Under the pieces are notes generated by a model. It ran no database searches. It was not told the DNA's origin and saw only the letters and a list, made by a program, of their open reading frames with translations. Shown one piece after another: positions 24,182 to 34,024 of a DNA stretch of 64,000 bases. Every line of letters begins with the position of its first letter. Position 1 is the stretch's first letter. The translations under genes were made by a program, and so were the position numbers. Source of the DNA: Verrucomicrobiales bacterium (GTDB taxonomy: Bacteria > Verrucomicrobiota > Verrucomicrobiia > Verrucomicrobiales > SLCJ01). The stretch spans positions 1 through 64,000 of the forward strand of contig JAGXGH010000075.1 of assembly GCA_024636835.1 (NCBI GenBank), given 5' to 3'.

Positions 24182-27067
24182 CTAGCTGGCTGAGACCGTA
24201 TCGTCTTCTGCGTAATCTTCCATTGGCGCACAGGTGCAGACAAGGTTGCGATCGCCAAACACATTATCGATCCTCCCGACCGTTGGCCAGAACTTGTGGC
24301 GCTTGGTGTAGCTGTCAGGGAATACGGCGGTTTGACGGGAGTAAGGGTGAGTCCACTCATCCGCGGTCACCGCTTCTGCGGTGTGCGGTGCGCCCTTCAA
24401 TGGATTGTCATCGTGGTCGGACTCGCCGCTCTCAATGGCTTTAATCTCACCGTAGATGGACATCATCGCATCGCAAAAACGATCGATCTCTGCCTTCGAC
24501 TCCGATTCGGTCGGCTCAATCATCAAGGTGCCACCGACTGGCCACGACATCGTTGGTGAGTGATAACCGTAATCCATCAAACGCTTGGCGATATCTTCAA
24601 CGGTGACACCCGCTGATTTCTGATACTGACGGACGTCGATGATGCACTCGTGAGCGACAAGGTCGTTCTTTCCACGGTAAACAATAGGGAAGCCCTCCTC
24701 CAAACGCTTCGCCATGTAGTTGGCATTGAGGATCGCCATTTTGGTCGCTTCTTCGAGCCCTACCGGCCCCATCATGGCGATATACATCCAACTGATCACG
24801 TTGATGCTTGAGCTGCCCCATGGTGCTGAACTCACGGCACTCTGTGCGCTATCGCCCAGCGAGCGGTGACCCGGAAGAAACGGCACCAATTGTTCGGCGA
24901 CACCGATCGGACCGACACCGGGACCACCACCGCCGTGAGGAATGCAGAAGGTCTTGTGTAGGTTGAGGTGGCAAACGTCGGCACCAATGAAACCAGGGCT
25001 GGTCAAGCCGACCTGCGCATTCATGTTCGCCCCGTCCATGTAAACCTGTCCGCCGCTCGCGTGAATAACTTCACAAATCTCGACGATGCTCTCTTCGAAA
25101 ACACCGTGGGTAGAAGGATAGGTGACCATCAATGCAGCCAGCGTGTCTTTGTGCTTATCGGCCTTCGCCTTCAAATCTTCGACATCGATATTACCGTTAT
25201 CATCGCACTTCACCGGCACCACTTTAAACCCAACCATCACTGCGGTTGCGGGGTTCGTTCCATGGGCGGAGGTGGGTATGAGACAGACCTTGCGATCTTC
25301 ATCACCACGGCTGCGATGATAGCCACGGATCGCCATTAGACCTGCATACTCACCCTGTGACCCAGCATTTGGCTGAAGAGAAACTGCAGCAAACCCCGTA
25401 ATTTCTGCGAGCCAAGTGCTTAGCTGCTCAAACATTTCCAAGTAACCACGAGCCTGATCAAGTGGAGCAAAGGGGTGAATGGCATTCACTTCGGGCCAAC
25501 TCACTGGAAACATTTCCGCGGCCGCATTAAGTTTCATCGTGCACGAACCCAATGCAATCATCGATTCGTTGAGTGCCAAGTCCTTGGTCTCGAGACGCTT
25601 CAAATAACGCATCATCTCGGTCTCGCTGTGATAGCTGTTAAACACAGGGTGTGTGAGGATCTTCGACTGACGTAGTAGTTCAGCAGGAAGCGACAAGGGC
25701 GCATCGTCTGCGATTTCTTCAACACCTCTTTCGTCAGAAGATTCAATGCCGAAAGCTTTGATCAAGAGGTCGACCTCGTGCGGTGTGGATTTTTCATCAA
25801 GAGAAACACCAACATGATCGGCATCGATCAAACGCAGGTTGATTCCGCTGTCGAGTGCGATCTCCACAATCTCTTCAGCACGTCCGACGACTCTCACAGT
25901 GAGGGTATCGAACCACAGCGCGTTGACGATTTCGATGTCCGCAGCCTTTAGTTGCTTTGCCAACTCGCAGGTGAACCCGTGCACGCGGTGGGCGATCGCC
26001 TTCAATCCTTTCGGACCGTGGTAGACAGCATACATCGCCGCCATTACGGCGAGCAGCACTTGAGCTGTGCAAATATTCGACGTCGCCTTATCGCGGCGAA
26101 TGTGTTGCTCACGGGTTTGAAGCGAGAGACGGTATCCTGGATTTCCGTTGGCGTCATGACTGATACCAATCACGCGACCCGGCATCTTGCGCACGAGATT
26201 TTCGGTGCATGCCATGAAAGCTGCATGAGGGCCACCGAATCCGAGTGGCACTCCGAAACGCTGCGAGTTGCCCACCACGATGTCCGCGCCCATTTCACCA
26301 GGCGTCTTGAGCACCGTCAGAGCCAGTAGATCAGAAGCAACAATAGCCAATGCGCCGCTTGCTTTCACACTTTCAATAAACGCGGTATAGTCTTCAACCG
26401 ATCCGGTGGTGTCGGGATACTGAACGATCGCTCCGAATAGCCCTTCGACAGATGATGGGTCGAAGGATTTCCAGTCACCAACGACGACGTTCACTCCGAG
26501 AGGATCAGCGCGAGTTTCGATCACTTCGATCGTTTGTGGATGGCAGGAATCGGCAACGAAGAATGTGTGCCCTTTGCGCATCTGACCGAGAGCCATACTC
26601 ATCGCTTCGGCAGCTGCAGTGCCTTCATCGAGAAGCGAGGCGTTAGCCGCAGGCATTCCGGTGAGGTCTGTGATCATCGTCTGGAAGTTAATCAGCGCTT
26701 CCAGACGGCCTTGGGAAATCTCCGCCTGATATGGGGTATATGCAGTATACCAACCTGGATTCTCGAGAATATTCCGCTGGATTACCGGAGGAGTAATCGT
26801 GTCGCTGTAGCCGAGACCGATGTTGCTCCGAATGACCAAATTCTGCTGCATGATCCCCTTCAAGTCAGTGAGAGCTTCCTGCTCAGTGCGAGCCGCAGGA
26901 AGACCCAACTCCTTCTTCGCACGAATCCCCGCAGGAACCGCTGAATTGATAAGCTCAGCAACGGACTCAAACCCAAGGGCGTCTAGCATTTGCTGGCGGG
27001 TTTCATCGACGGATCCAAGGTGACGACGGGCGAATGAGCGTTGGGTAAATGAGGAATAGGACTGCAT
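24182..27067 (-). CDS. gcvP: Glycine dehydrogenase (decarboxylating), P-protein
   Basis: PLP enzyme of the glycine cleavage system that decarboxylates glycine and loads aminomethyl onto lipoyl-GcvH. The 961-residue single chain is of the fused alpha2-type. Seen: the N-terminal [57 protein letters not shown]-like segments, [15 protein letters not shown] in the second half, [15 protein letters not shown], and the PLP lysine in [24 protein letters not shown]. It sits apart from gcvT and gcvH, with two plus-strand genes between. No Shine-Dalgarno and no glycine riboswitch was recognised in its 5' region. Confidence 0.97.
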   Translation of the reverse strand: MQSYSSFTQRSFARRHLGSVDETRQQMLDALGFESVAELINSAVPAGIRAKKELGLPAARTEQEALTDLKGIMQQNLVIRSNIGLGYSDTITPPVIQRNILENPGWYTAYTPYQAEISQGRLEALINFQTMITDLTGMPAANASLLDEGTAAAEAMSMALGQMRKGHTFFVADSCHPQTIEVIETRADPLGVNVVVGDWKSFDPSSVEGLFGAIVQYPDTTGSVEDYTAFIESVKASGALAIVASDLLALTVLKTPGEMGADIVVGNSQRFGVPLGFGGPHAAFMACTENLVRKMPGRVIGISHDANGNPGYRLSLQTREQHIRRDKATSNICTAQVLLAVMAAMYAVYHGPKGLKAIAHRVHGFTCELAKQLKAADIEIVNALWFDTLTVRVVGRAEEIVEIALDSGINLRLIDADHVGVSLDEKSTPHEVDLLIKAFGIESSDERGVEEIADDAPLSLPAELLRQSKILTHPVFNSYHSETEMMRYLKRLETKDLALNESMIALGSCTMKLNAAAEMFPVSWPEVNAIHPFAPLDQARGYLEMFEQLSTWLAEITGFAAVSLQPNAGSQGEYAGLMAIRGYHRSRGDEDRKVCLIPTSAHGTNPATAVMVGFKVVPVKCDDNGNIDVEDLKAKADKHKDTLAALMVTYPSTHGVFEESIVEICEVIHASGGQVYMDGANMNAQVGLTSPGFIGADVCHLNLHKTFCIPHGGGGPGVGPIGVAEQLVPFLPGHRSLGDSAQSAVSSAPWGSSSINVISWMYIAMMGPVGLEEATKMAILNANYMAKRLEEGFPIVYRGKNDLVAHECIIDVRQYQKSAGVTVEDIAKRLMDYGYHSPTMSWPVGGTLMIEPTESESKAEIDRFCDAMMSIYGEIKAIESGESDHDDNPLKGAPHTAEAVTADEWTHPYSRQTAVFPDSYTKRHKFWPTVGRIDNVFGDRNLVCTCAPMEDYAEDDTVSAS

Positions 27068-27301
27068 ATTGATGCTTTTTTTAGGAGGAAATCTCGCTGG
27101 AAATACGTCTCGAATTGCATTCCAGTCCGAGAGCCAGCGAAATATCGGGGCAATCCTCTCTTTTGCAACGATTTCGCTTCAATTCCTCGACATCAGGCGC
27201 ATTTTAGAGACCTGTGTAATTGATCTTCCAAGCTAGCTGCGGATTCTTTTCCGCCTTGCTATTCTAGCTCACTCCAGCTACTGACACGTTCTTACCCGAT
27301 T

Positions 27302-29731
27302 TTGGACTCGCAACTCGCCATTTACATTTCCTGCGCCCCCGAGGAGTTCGCGACCCTTCTCAGCAAGGTTGAGAAAGACGTTGAGCGACTGGCGTATTGT
27401 ACGGTTTCTATCGCCGACTGCCCGATAGGCTTGGTGGAGTCGGATCGTCTCGAGTGGGTAGAGGCTGCAATTCAAAAATCCGTGGGAGTTATTCACTTTC
27501 CGGGCGTTCAATTTGGAGCACAGATCGAAAGTTCCGATGAGATTGAATCCCCTCAGCCTCCCTCGCCTCGCTCCATCCATCATTTTGAGATCTTAACCGC
27601 GTTAAAGAAATCGAAACAAACGTGGGTAATCTTACCAGAAAAAGGGTGCACCCATGACAAATTCCCTAAGGAGCCTGATGAGCTAAAACGGGCTCAACGT
27701 TCATTCATTTATTATCTTGAGGCGGAGGGGCTACTGTATAAGCGGGCAAAAACCGATGAGCATTTCAATCAACTGCTCACCGAGCACTACTACGAACCTG
27801 AAGATCTCGACCACAGATTAGCACGCAAGCCAAAAGCCCCTGCCAAGGTCAAACTTTCTATAGCGTGGGTCCCTAAATTGGTCGTTGCGATTCTCTTACT
27901 TCTCGCCATTGGCGTGGGATTATACCAAATCATCGGCCCGAATTCTATAGGAACCCCCCGAACAACAGAGCCCACCAATGAAGGAAACAACACCTCCTCG
28001 CTGACCAACACATTAAACAATAAGCCCTTACTTCCACTTACCGATTTGAGAGTAAATCAGGTCACTCTCGGCTCAACATTCACCACCATCGTATACGCAA
28101 TCTCTGAGCTTCAGTTGCAAATCCTAGCTGGTGAACCACCGCTCTCTTCATGGAGCGACGATCGACGCGAAAATGCACTCGTCAGCCTTTTGGGCTGGTC
28201 TACCGACGAATTGGATGCCGCTCTACTCCAGCCACGAACGACCGACATTCAGCGTGCCCAAGCCTTCCTCATCTTCAACGAACGGGAGCGCGCTGATAAA
28301 GAGTTCGACGCGATCATCGATTCCAATGAAGATCAGCAAGCGACATCTCTTGCCCTGCTCGGCAAAGCGATCATCGCTCAAGACAGAGGCGACCATCAGG
28401 AAGCCTTGAAGTGGTTTCAGAAAAATGCCGATACCATCGATCGCACGGCATCACCAGAACTCTGGTCAGATGCCAATCACCCTGTAGCCTTCCAACTAGC
28501 AGTGCTTCGCCGATTCGATGAGTCCGAAAAACTGCTGCGGAAAATCCTTGAAACCAAAGCCTCCAGCAAGTCCGCTGCACAGCGTAGGCTGGCAGGTGTA
28601 AAACGAAGTCTGGTGAGAGTTCTTCTCGCAACAGAACGGGCCGAAGAAGCCCAGCCCATCATGCAACAGGTCCTTGAATCCGACGTGAAAGTTCTTGGCG
28701 CGAATCATCCGTGGGTCGCACTTGACCACCATCTGCTCGCATCAATTCTCGATTCCTTGGGTAACTATGAGGAAGCAGAGTCCGGCTACCGAAGTGCCCT
28801 AAGCATCGCCGAAGCCGATTTCGGAAACTCCTCCCCTCAGCTTCTAACCACCCTCACATCTCTAGCCGAGTTTCTCCACATGCGAGGAAAACTCACCGAA
28901 GCCGAGCCCATCTACCGTCGCGCCTTGTTGATTCACGATCAAAAGAACGACGAAAGTTCTGTCGCCCATGCATCGATGCTTGGAAATCTCGCAGGATTAC
29001 TCTTCACCTTGCAAAAAAACGATGAAGCAGCACTGCTCTTCCAACAAAGCATTGAGCGATTCGAAAAGCTAGACGGCGCATCTCCAACTCCGCCAGGTGC
29101 CATTCTCACGAACTACGCCAGATTACTCGAACAGCAGGGGCAAACCGCAGAAGCCACGGCGACGATCCGACGAGCCATTTCAATCACCGAAAAGACACTT
29201 GGGAAAAACCATCCTCAAGTTGCCACCAACCTACTGTCTCTCGCGCGACTGCTCCAGCAATCCCAGCAGAATGCCGAAGCCGAGATCCATCTTCGCCGTG
29301 CCTTGGCAATCGACGTCAATCTCTACGGAGAATATCACGCCAGCACTGCCCGTGACCTCGAGCACCTTACCGATTTTCTGCTCGCCAATGGACGTGCGAA
29401 TCAAGCCGAAGGACTCATCCGACACGCCTTGGAGATACGTGAAATAAAGGACGGCAAAAAACATCAGAATTATGCTGCCAACCTCGACAGGCTCTCGCGC
29501 ATTCTCGCCGCCACCAAGCGACGCGACGATGCTCTTCAATACTCACGTCAAGCGCTGGTCATCTACGCAACCCTTCGCAAGAAATCCGAAAAATTCGCCC
29601 GCGAGCTAGCAGACGTTCTCGATCACTATCGCAACTGGGCACCGCAAGACACCCTAGCCGAAGAACTTATCAAAATCGGCGAGGAAGCCGGTTGGGATGC
29701 GCAGGAATGGAAGGCGCTCATCGCTCGTTGA
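27302..29731 (+). CDS. Membrane TPR protein with DUF4062-like N-terminal domain
   Basis: An 809-residue protein. Residues 1-165 resemble DUF4062: IYISCAPEEF at the start, ESDRLEWVEAAIQKSVGVIHFPG, and HHFEILTALKKSKQTWVILPEKG. A single TM helix is at 188-211 (WVPKLVVAILLLLAIGVGLYQII). After a Ser/Asn/Thr linker, the region about 300-790 is built of kinesin-light-chain type TPR repeats (YEEAESGYRSALSIAEADFG, LTEAEPIYRRALLIHDQ, NAEAEIHLRRALAIDVNLYGE, ANQAEGLIRHALEIREIKDG). One end faces the cytoplasm and the other the periplasm. The start is TTG at 27302, with no ATG nearby. DUF4062 often heads signalling or conflict proteins with TPR or NTPase parts. The function is unknown. Confidence 0.85.
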   Translation: MDSQLAIYISCAPEEFATLLSKVEKDVERLAYCTVSIADCPIGLVESDRLEWVEAAIQKSVGVIHFPGVQFGAQIESSDEIESPQPPSPRSIHHFEILTALKKSKQTWVILPEKGCTHDKFPKEPDELKRAQRSFIYYLEAEGLLYKRAKTDEHFNQLLTEHYYEPEDLDHRLARKPKAPAKVKLSIAWVPKLVVAILLLLAIGVGLYQIIGPNSIGTPRTTEPTNEGNNTSSLTNTLNNKPLLPLTDLRVNQVTLGSTFTTIVYAISELQLQILAGEPPLSSWSDDRRENALVSLLGWSTDELDAALLQPRTTDIQRAQAFLIFNERERADKEFDAIIDSNEDQQATSLALLGKAIIAQDRGDHQEALKWFQKNADTIDRTASPELWSDANHPVAFQLAVLRRFDESEKLLRKILETKASSKSAAQRRLAGVKRSLVRVLLATERAEEAQPIMQQVLESDVKVLGANHPWVALDHHLLASILDSLGNYEEAESGYRSALSIAEADFGNSSPQLLTTLTSLAEFLHMRGKLTEAEPIYRRALLIHDQKNDESSVAHASMLGNLAGLLFTLQKNDEAALLFQQSIERFEKLDGASPTPPGAILTNYARLLEQQGQTAEATATIRRAISITEKTLGKNHPQVATNLLSLARLLQQSQQNAEAEIHLRRALAIDVNLYGEYHASTARDLEHLTDFLLANGRANQAEGLIRHALEIREIKDGKKHQNYAANLDRLSRILAATKRRDDALQYSRQALVIYATLRKKSEKFARELADVLDHYRNWAPQDTLAEELIKIGEEAGWDAQEWKALIAR

Positions 29732-30002
29732 TGTTTACCCCAACCATCCAATGGGAACAAAGCACCCCACGCCATCGCTGAACATCTGAAGGCGCACGGA
29801 GGGTGTGCCTCGCGCCCTCTGAGTGATATGACTGCGAAACAAGCGCCGAAGCTTGCTTTAGCACGGAAATCCGATGATCTCGCCCAAAAATTGCACGATA
29901 ATTCCCCAAAAACTGAGATGCGGCACTCGCCTGGTTTCTTCCAGAATGCAAGCAGTTCAATGTCACCGACGTTGAAATCACTTCAACCTACTGGAAGTCC
30001 CC
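29732..30002. other. Gap before the PEP-CTERM gene
   Basis: No gene is apparent in 271 bp. Just before the ATG at 30003 lies GGAAG at good ribosome-site spacing, which supports that start. I recognise no promoter boxes with confidence. Confidence 0.4.
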
Positions 30003-30785
30003 ATGAAAAAATCATATACAAACGTTTTAGCTACCACCGCGCTCTCCCTTGCAATAGCCAATTCTGGGTTAGCCGCTATTTCCGTGGATTTCGAATCCTA
30101 CGCGGATGGCGACCTTCCCAGCCCGTTATGGACGACCACCGTCACCACAGGAGGTATCGCCTCTGTGAACGGAAACAACCCGATCGGCGGGAGTAAATCC
30201 TTGGAACTTCTAACAAATGTAGGAGGTACTACAAGGGCGAATCTGTGGACCGATCTCACTTCCAGCGGATCACAAACCGCGGTCAGCCTGACATTCCGAA
30301 CCTTTGCTAATGGCCCTTCCAACGACACTAACTTCTGGAATTGCGGAAGCGTATTCCTCTACGACAATGCCGGTTATACTCGGGGCGGTGTTATCTTTTA
30401 TCTCAGTGATGCCAACTTGGGAGCAGAGACTTGGAACAGTGCTGACCTTTTCATCCAATTCCAAAACCCGAACTTTGATGTAATCACCGTCGGCAACTTT
30501 AGCTTGGCAACGGAATACCAGCTCCAATTCATCCTCGACTCAGACCTGAACACAACCACCATCCGTGTCAGCAGTGGGGCTGGCACCATCGAACAAAGCT
30601 ACTCCAACAGCTCTTACAATACCCAACCAACACGAATCGTTGCTAACGGCGGCACATACAACCCAAGCGATGGGACAGGAGGCTCCATCTTTATCGACAA
30701 CATCTCTGTTGGTGAAGTGCCCGAGCCAAGCGCCATCGCCTTACTGACTATCGGATCCCTTCTCGTTTTCAGAAAGAGACGCTAG
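30003..30785 (+). CDS. PEP-CTERM sorting domain protein
   Basis: An exported 260-residue protein. It has a signal peptide (about 1-25, MKKSYTNVLATTALSLAIANSGLAA) and a beta-rich LamG-like/concanavalin-type body (ISVDFESYADGDLPSPLWTT..., FWNCGSVFLYDN, GSIFIDNISVGE). The C-terminal sorting signal reads VPEPSAIALLTIGSLLVFRKRR (VPEP motif, TM helix, basic stop). Exosortase-type enzymes cut and re-anchor such proteins, usually in exopolysaccharide-producing bacteria. No exosortase is in this window. It converges with gcvH across a terminator. Confidence 0.92.
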   Translation: MKKSYTNVLATTALSLAIANSGLAAISVDFESYADGDLPSPLWTTTVTTGGIASVNGNNPIGGSKSLELLTNVGGTTRANLWTDLTSSGSQTAVSLTFRTFANGPSNDTNFWNCGSVFLYDNAGYTRGGVIFYLSDANLGAETWNSADLFIQFQNPNFDVITVGNFSLATEYQLQFILDSDLNTTTIRVSSGAGTIEQSYSNSSYNTQPTRIVANGGTYNPSDGTGGSIFIDNISVGEVPEPSAIALLTIGSLLVFRKRR

Positions 30786-30796
30786 ACCTAATACGA

Positions 30797-30834
30797 AAAA
30801 AGCCCGCTCGGAATGGTCCGAACGGGCTTTAAAA
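30797..30834 (-). terminator. Intrinsic terminator of the gcvTH transcript
   Basis: A long stem (AAAGCCCGTTCGGA paired with its complement, loop of about 4) is followed by a run of six T on the minus strand, 13 bp after the gcvH stop. On the plus strand the tail is CTTTAAAATTT, so it may also serve the PEP-CTERM gene less strongly. Confidence 0.85.
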
Positions 30835-30846
30835 TTTCATCAACCC

Positions 30847-31224
30847 CTAGCTGATGTGATCCGTGTATTGCTCAGGGGTGAGGAGATTATCCACTTCGTC
30901 TGGATCCATCATCTTAATCTTGAAGATCCATCCCTTGCCGTAGGGATCGGTGTTGACCAATGCCGGATTCGCTTCGAGCGCTGTATTCCCTTTGATCACG
31001 GTTCCGCTGACTGGGGAGTAGATATCACTCGCCGCTTTTACGGACTCGACGACTGCGGTGGGATCACCGGCTTCGACGTCCATGTCCTCTTCGGGAACTT
31101 CGACAAATACCACGTCGGTCAATTCTTCTTGGGCGTGGTCGGAGATACCTACGGTGGCAATGTCACCTTCGATACGCACCCACTCGTGGGACTCGGCAAA
31201 TTTCAAATCTGATGGAACGTTCAT
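30847..31224 (-). CDS. gcvH: Glycine cleavage system H protein
   Basis: Lipoyl carrier that shuttles the aminomethyl group between P, T and L proteins. The 125-residue protein starts MNVPSDLKFAESHEWVRIEGD and has the lipoyl-lysine hairpin TAVVESVKAASDIYSPVSG with K63. It ends KMMDPDEVDNLLTPEQYTDHIS. I chose the ATG at 31224. An upstream frame extension to 31266 overlaps the gcvT stop and looks spurious. It follows gcvT after 38 bp and ends at the terminator at 30797-30834. Confidence 0.96.
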   Translation of the reverse strand: MNVPSDLKFAESHEWVRIEGDIATVGISDHAQEELTDVVFVEVPEEDMDVEAGDPTAVVESVKAASDIYSPVSGTVIKGNTALEANPALVNTDPYGKGWIFKIKMMDPDEVDNLLTPEQYTDHIS

Positions 31225-31262
31225 ATATGTATTCGTTTTAGGGATGATTGAGGCGGCGCTTG

Positions 31263-32372
31263 TCACGCCTTTTTATAGATGGGTTTTTTGACTACTTCGG
31301 CTTTAAAGCGACGACCGCGAATGTCAATCTCGATCTCTGTTCCGATCTTACAAAATGCCACCGGAAGATACGCCATTCCAATGCCTTCGTTGAGAGATGG
31401 CGAAAGCCCGCCACTGGCGATCTCACCAAGTTCGGCCTCGCCTGAAAAGATTTTATAGTGTGGTCTCGGCGGTGCGGATTTTTCACGCATCACAAACGCG
31501 ATCAAACGCTCGTCCATACCGTTCTCGATCTGATCGACAATTTTTTCACGACCAACAAACTCCCCTTTCCCCATGGCGATGGCAAATTTCATGCCCGCCT
31601 GAAGAGGTGTCCGCTGAGGACTTAAATCCGATCCATTCAAAGGGTAGCAAACCTCAAGTCGCAGGGTATCGCGAGCACCCAGACCGCAGGGTTTGCAACC
31701 AAACTCCTCGCCTTCGCTGAGAAATCTCTCAAGCCATACGCCGCCATTCTCTGCCGGACAGAAGAACTCGTAACCATCCTCGCCTGTGTATCCAGTGCGG
31801 CAGATGATGATGGTCTCGCCATTTACATCTTGCGAGCTAATGCCATTGCGTGGAGGCAAGACAGCAGAGTCGCCGAACATTTTATCAAACAGCTCGCTGC
31901 TTTTCGGCCCTTGAACTGCCAGTCCTGCCCAAGCATCGCTGTGGTTGGTCAAGCTCACACCATCGGCAAGGCGAGCGTTCAACCAGGCAAAATCCTCATC
32001 AATCATCGATGCATTCACAACCATGAAAAAGGTCGTCTCACCCGTGCGGTAAAGAATCAGATCGTCAATCACGCCACCACCTTCGTTGAGCATGAAGGTG
32101 TATTGCCCTTGCGCTACATCGAGCTTGTTCACATCTGCGGTAAACACTGAATTCAGCCAAGCCGCGGCACCCTCACCCTCGACGATGAATTGCCCCATGT
32201 GCGAAATGTCGAAAACTCCCACATCATTGCGCACCGCGAGGTGCTCGTCCTTGATACCGGTATATTGCACCGGCATGTTCCATCCGGCGAACGGGATCAT
32301 CCGCGCACCTAGCTTTTCATGAGTAGATCGCAGTGGGGTCTGCTTGACTTCGTTGTCAGAATCAGTGGACAT
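31263..32372 (-). CDS. gcvT: Aminomethyltransferase, T-protein
   Basis: Transfers the C1 unit from GcvH to tetrahydrofolate and releases ammonia. The 369-residue protein shows TPLRSTHEKLGARMIPFAGWNMPVQYTGIKDEHLAVRNDVGVFDISHMGQF, VFTADVNKLDVAQGQYTFMLNEGGGVIDDLILYR, RTGYTGEDGYEFFCP, and CGLGARDTLRLEVCYPLNGSDLSPQRTPLQAGMKF. All are hallmarks of the family. It is the first gene of a gcvT-gcvH unit, divergent from the rhomboid-like gene. Confidence 0.96.
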   Translation of the reverse strand: MSTDSDNEVKQTPLRSTHEKLGARMIPFAGWNMPVQYTGIKDEHLAVRNDVGVFDISHMGQFIVEGEGAAAWLNSVFTADVNKLDVAQGQYTFMLNEGGGVIDDLILYRTGETTFFMVVNASMIDEDFAWLNARLADGVSLTNHSDAWAGLAVQGPKSSELFDKMFGDSAVLPPRNGISSQDVNGETIIICRTGYTGEDGYEFFCPAENGGVWLERFLSEGEEFGCKPCGLGARDTLRLEVCYPLNGSDLSPQRTPLQAGMKFAIAMGKGEFVGREKIVDQIENGMDERLIAFVMREKSAPPRPHYKIFSGEAELGEIASGGLSPSLNEGIGMAYLPVAFCKIGTEIEIDIRGRRFKAEVVKKPIYKKA

Positions 32373-32486
32373 TTTGCACGTTGAGCGCTCCCTTTGACCT
32401 TGTCAACGATTCGGATAATTTTGTGCTACATATCTCCCAGACGTAGAGTCCGTAAAAATCCACGCTTCAGTTTTTTCATCGAATCC

Positions 32487-33338
32487 ATGCCCCGTAAACC
32501 TTTCTCAATCCGCCAACTTGCCATCCCCGGTGTGCACCGTATTCTCGCCTGGTTCATCGTCCTCGTTTACGTCCTGCTAGTAATGAACCCAAGCTTCGGC
32601 TTGCTGCTTGAACTCGATCCAGAAAAAGTCCTCCAGGGACAAATCTGGCGAGTCGTTACCGGCTTCCTATTACCAGGAATGGGCGTCGTCGAAGCCGCAT
32701 CACTTCTCAGCCCACTGAGTTTGCTCTTTCTCTACATCACCTTCCGCCTGATCACCTTCATGGGGGACTCGCTGGAGAATGTGTGGGGTATCGAAAAACT
32801 CAACGCCGTCATTTTTGGCACCATCGCGTCTGTCGGTGCGGCATCGGTATTGGCTTACCTTTACGATCCACTACTCGGTTACGCGCTGGGCACCAGTTCC
32901 TACGGTGTTCTCTACATGACGATCTTTCTCGGCTTCGCCATCGAGTTCCCGATGGTAGAATTCCTTCTCATGTTCATCCTTCCGGTCAAAGTAAAATGGC
33001 TTGGATGGCTCGGTGCCATCATTACGCTTTGGGTCGCGTTCGATTTCTCACGTCAAGCCGGCAACGCCATTCCCTTTCTCCACGCAGCCGTTTGCTTCGC
33101 CCCCTTACTCTGGATCGCTATCCCACGTGTGCTCGGGAACGCCAAAGCTCACAAGCGTCGATCACAATTCAAAAACTCGACCGAAAAGGCGCGACAAATT
33201 CACAGCTCAGGCGCATTTCACACCTGCTCTGTTTGTCAGGTAACTGATATCAAAGATCCGACCCGAGTGTTCCGAGTGCTGGATAACGGGGACGAGATTT
33301 GCGAGCAATGCTTGAAGCAACGCCAGTCACCGGACTAG
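32487..33338 (+). CDS. Rhomboid-like membrane protein with C-terminal zinc ribbon
   Basis: A 283-residue protein. Six helices span about residues 15-220 in rhomboid arrangement (HRILAWFIVLVYVLLVMNP; QIWRVVTGFLLPG; LSLLFLYITFRLITFMGDSLENVWG, the L1 loop/helix). The region ALGTSSYGVLYMTIFLGFAIEFP stands where rhomboids have GASG with the catalytic Ser, and FLHAAVCFAPLLW where the His lies. GTSS is not the canonical GxSG, so protease activity is doubtful. The tail CSVCQVTDIKDPTRVFRVLDNGDEICEQC has four Cys spaced as a zinc ribbon. The ATG at 32487 (MPRKPFSIRQLAIPGVHR) is preferred. The 3' end overlaps the convergent gene by 4 bp. Confidence 0.8.
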   Translation: MPRKPFSIRQLAIPGVHRILAWFIVLVYVLLVMNPSFGLLLELDPEKVLQGQIWRVVTGFLLPGMGVVEAASLLSPLSLLFLYITFRLITFMGDSLENVWGIEKLNAVIFGTIASVGAASVLAYLYDPLLGYALGTSSYGVLYMTIFLGFAIEFPMVEFLLMFILPVKVKWLGWLGAIITLWVAFDFSRQAGNAIPFLHAAVCFAPLLWIAIPRVLGNAKAHKRRSQFKNSTEKARQIHSSGAFHTCSVCQVTDIKDPTRVFRVLDNGDEICEQCLKQRQSPD

Positions 33339-33685
33339 CCCAGCTTTTCCAGCCAATCTTCCGAGCGAAAACCCACAAGCACCGCACCCGAATAGGCATC
33401 AATCACAAATGGTCGCTTCACGAGGTTGCCGTTTTCAGCCAGCATCTCCAACTGATCGTCCTCGCTCATCTCCGGCAGTTTGTTCTTCAGATCGAGTGCT
33501 CGATAATCCAGGCCTGATGTGTTGAATAATTTGCGCAACCCAAGTTGATCAGCAGCGACTCGCAATTCCTCCACCGTAGGCGGCTGTTCCCTAATCGGAA
33601 TCACTTCAACCTCGATCTCATGCTCCTTCAGCCACTTCAGTGCCTTCCGGCAGGAGTCGCAGTTTTTGTAAGCATACACTTTCAT
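33335..33685 (-). CDS. ArsC/Spx family thioredoxin-fold protein
   Basis: A 116-residue protein of the arsenate-reductase/Spx group. Seen: MKVYAYKNCDSCRKALKWLKEH with a CxxC (C9, C12), EVEVIPIREQPPTVEELRVAADQLG, the segment RKLFNTSGLDYRALDLKNKLPEMSEDDQLEMLAENGNLVKRPFVI, and GFRSEDWLEKLG. The family motif RP (KRPFV) is present. Such CxxC members outside Firmicutes are often called YffB-like. No arsenic genes are near. The ATG at 33685 begins the domain directly. A small lipoprotein gene is 13 bp upstream. Confidence 0.88.
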   Translation of the reverse strand: MKVYAYKNCDSCRKALKWLKEHEIEVEVIPIREQPPTVEELRVAADQLGLRKLFNTSGLDYRALDLKNKLPEMSEDDQLEMLAENGNLVKRPFVIDAYSGAVLVGFRSEDWLEKLG

Positions 33686-33698
33686 CACGGTCCTCTCA

Positions 33699-33908
33699 CT
33701 AAGGTCTACGGTCCGGACCGACGCGTCGGTCGACGTTCTCGAAGCGGGAAATGCCATCGTCACTGTCCCAATAAGAATCCATCCACTGCGTGTTCGTTTT
33801 ACTCACCTCTTTCGTGGTGCCGTCTAGATACTGATCGGGCACACCGGTGCGGCAGGACGAAATGAGACCGCTGAGACCAAGAAGAGCAATGAATAGAGAT
33901 AAACGCAC
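33699..33908 (-). CDS. Small lipoprotein
   Basis: A 69-residue protein with a lipoprotein signal (MRLSLFIALLGLSGLISSC, lipobox LISSC, lipidated Cys19). The mature part is a short polar chain rich in Asp, Trp and Arg (WMDSYWDSDDGISRFENVDRRVGPDRRP). It is likely membrane-attached in the periplasm. It precedes the ArsC/Spx-like gene by 13 bp, so the pair is probably co-transcribed. No family was recognised. Confidence 0.7.
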   Translation of the reverse strand: MRLSLFIALLGLSGLISSCRTGVPDQYLDGTTKEVSKTNTQWMDSYWDSDDGISRFENVDRRVGPDRRP

Positions 33909-33996
33909 GAAGTGACCCTAAAGCTTGAGCCACTTCGCGCAAGACTGGACTTGATCTATTGACGTAAAAACGTGGCTGTTTTCTGAATGGCTACAT

Positions 33997-34015
33997 CGCC
34001 CACATGAAGTGGGCG
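33997..34015. terminator. Hairpin downstream of htpG
   Basis: CGCCCAC and GTGGGCG pair perfectly around ATGAA, about 10 bp past the htpG stop. No T-run follows on the minus strand, so it is a weak intrinsic terminator at best or an RNA-stabilising hairpin. Confidence 0.4.
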
Positions 34016-34024
34016 GGCACTGGT

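Noticed and set aside
27068-27301. Glycine riboswitch upstream of gcvP
   Set aside because: I looked for the paired aptamer and linker features on the minus strand and did not see them; the region is short and lacks the conserved loops.
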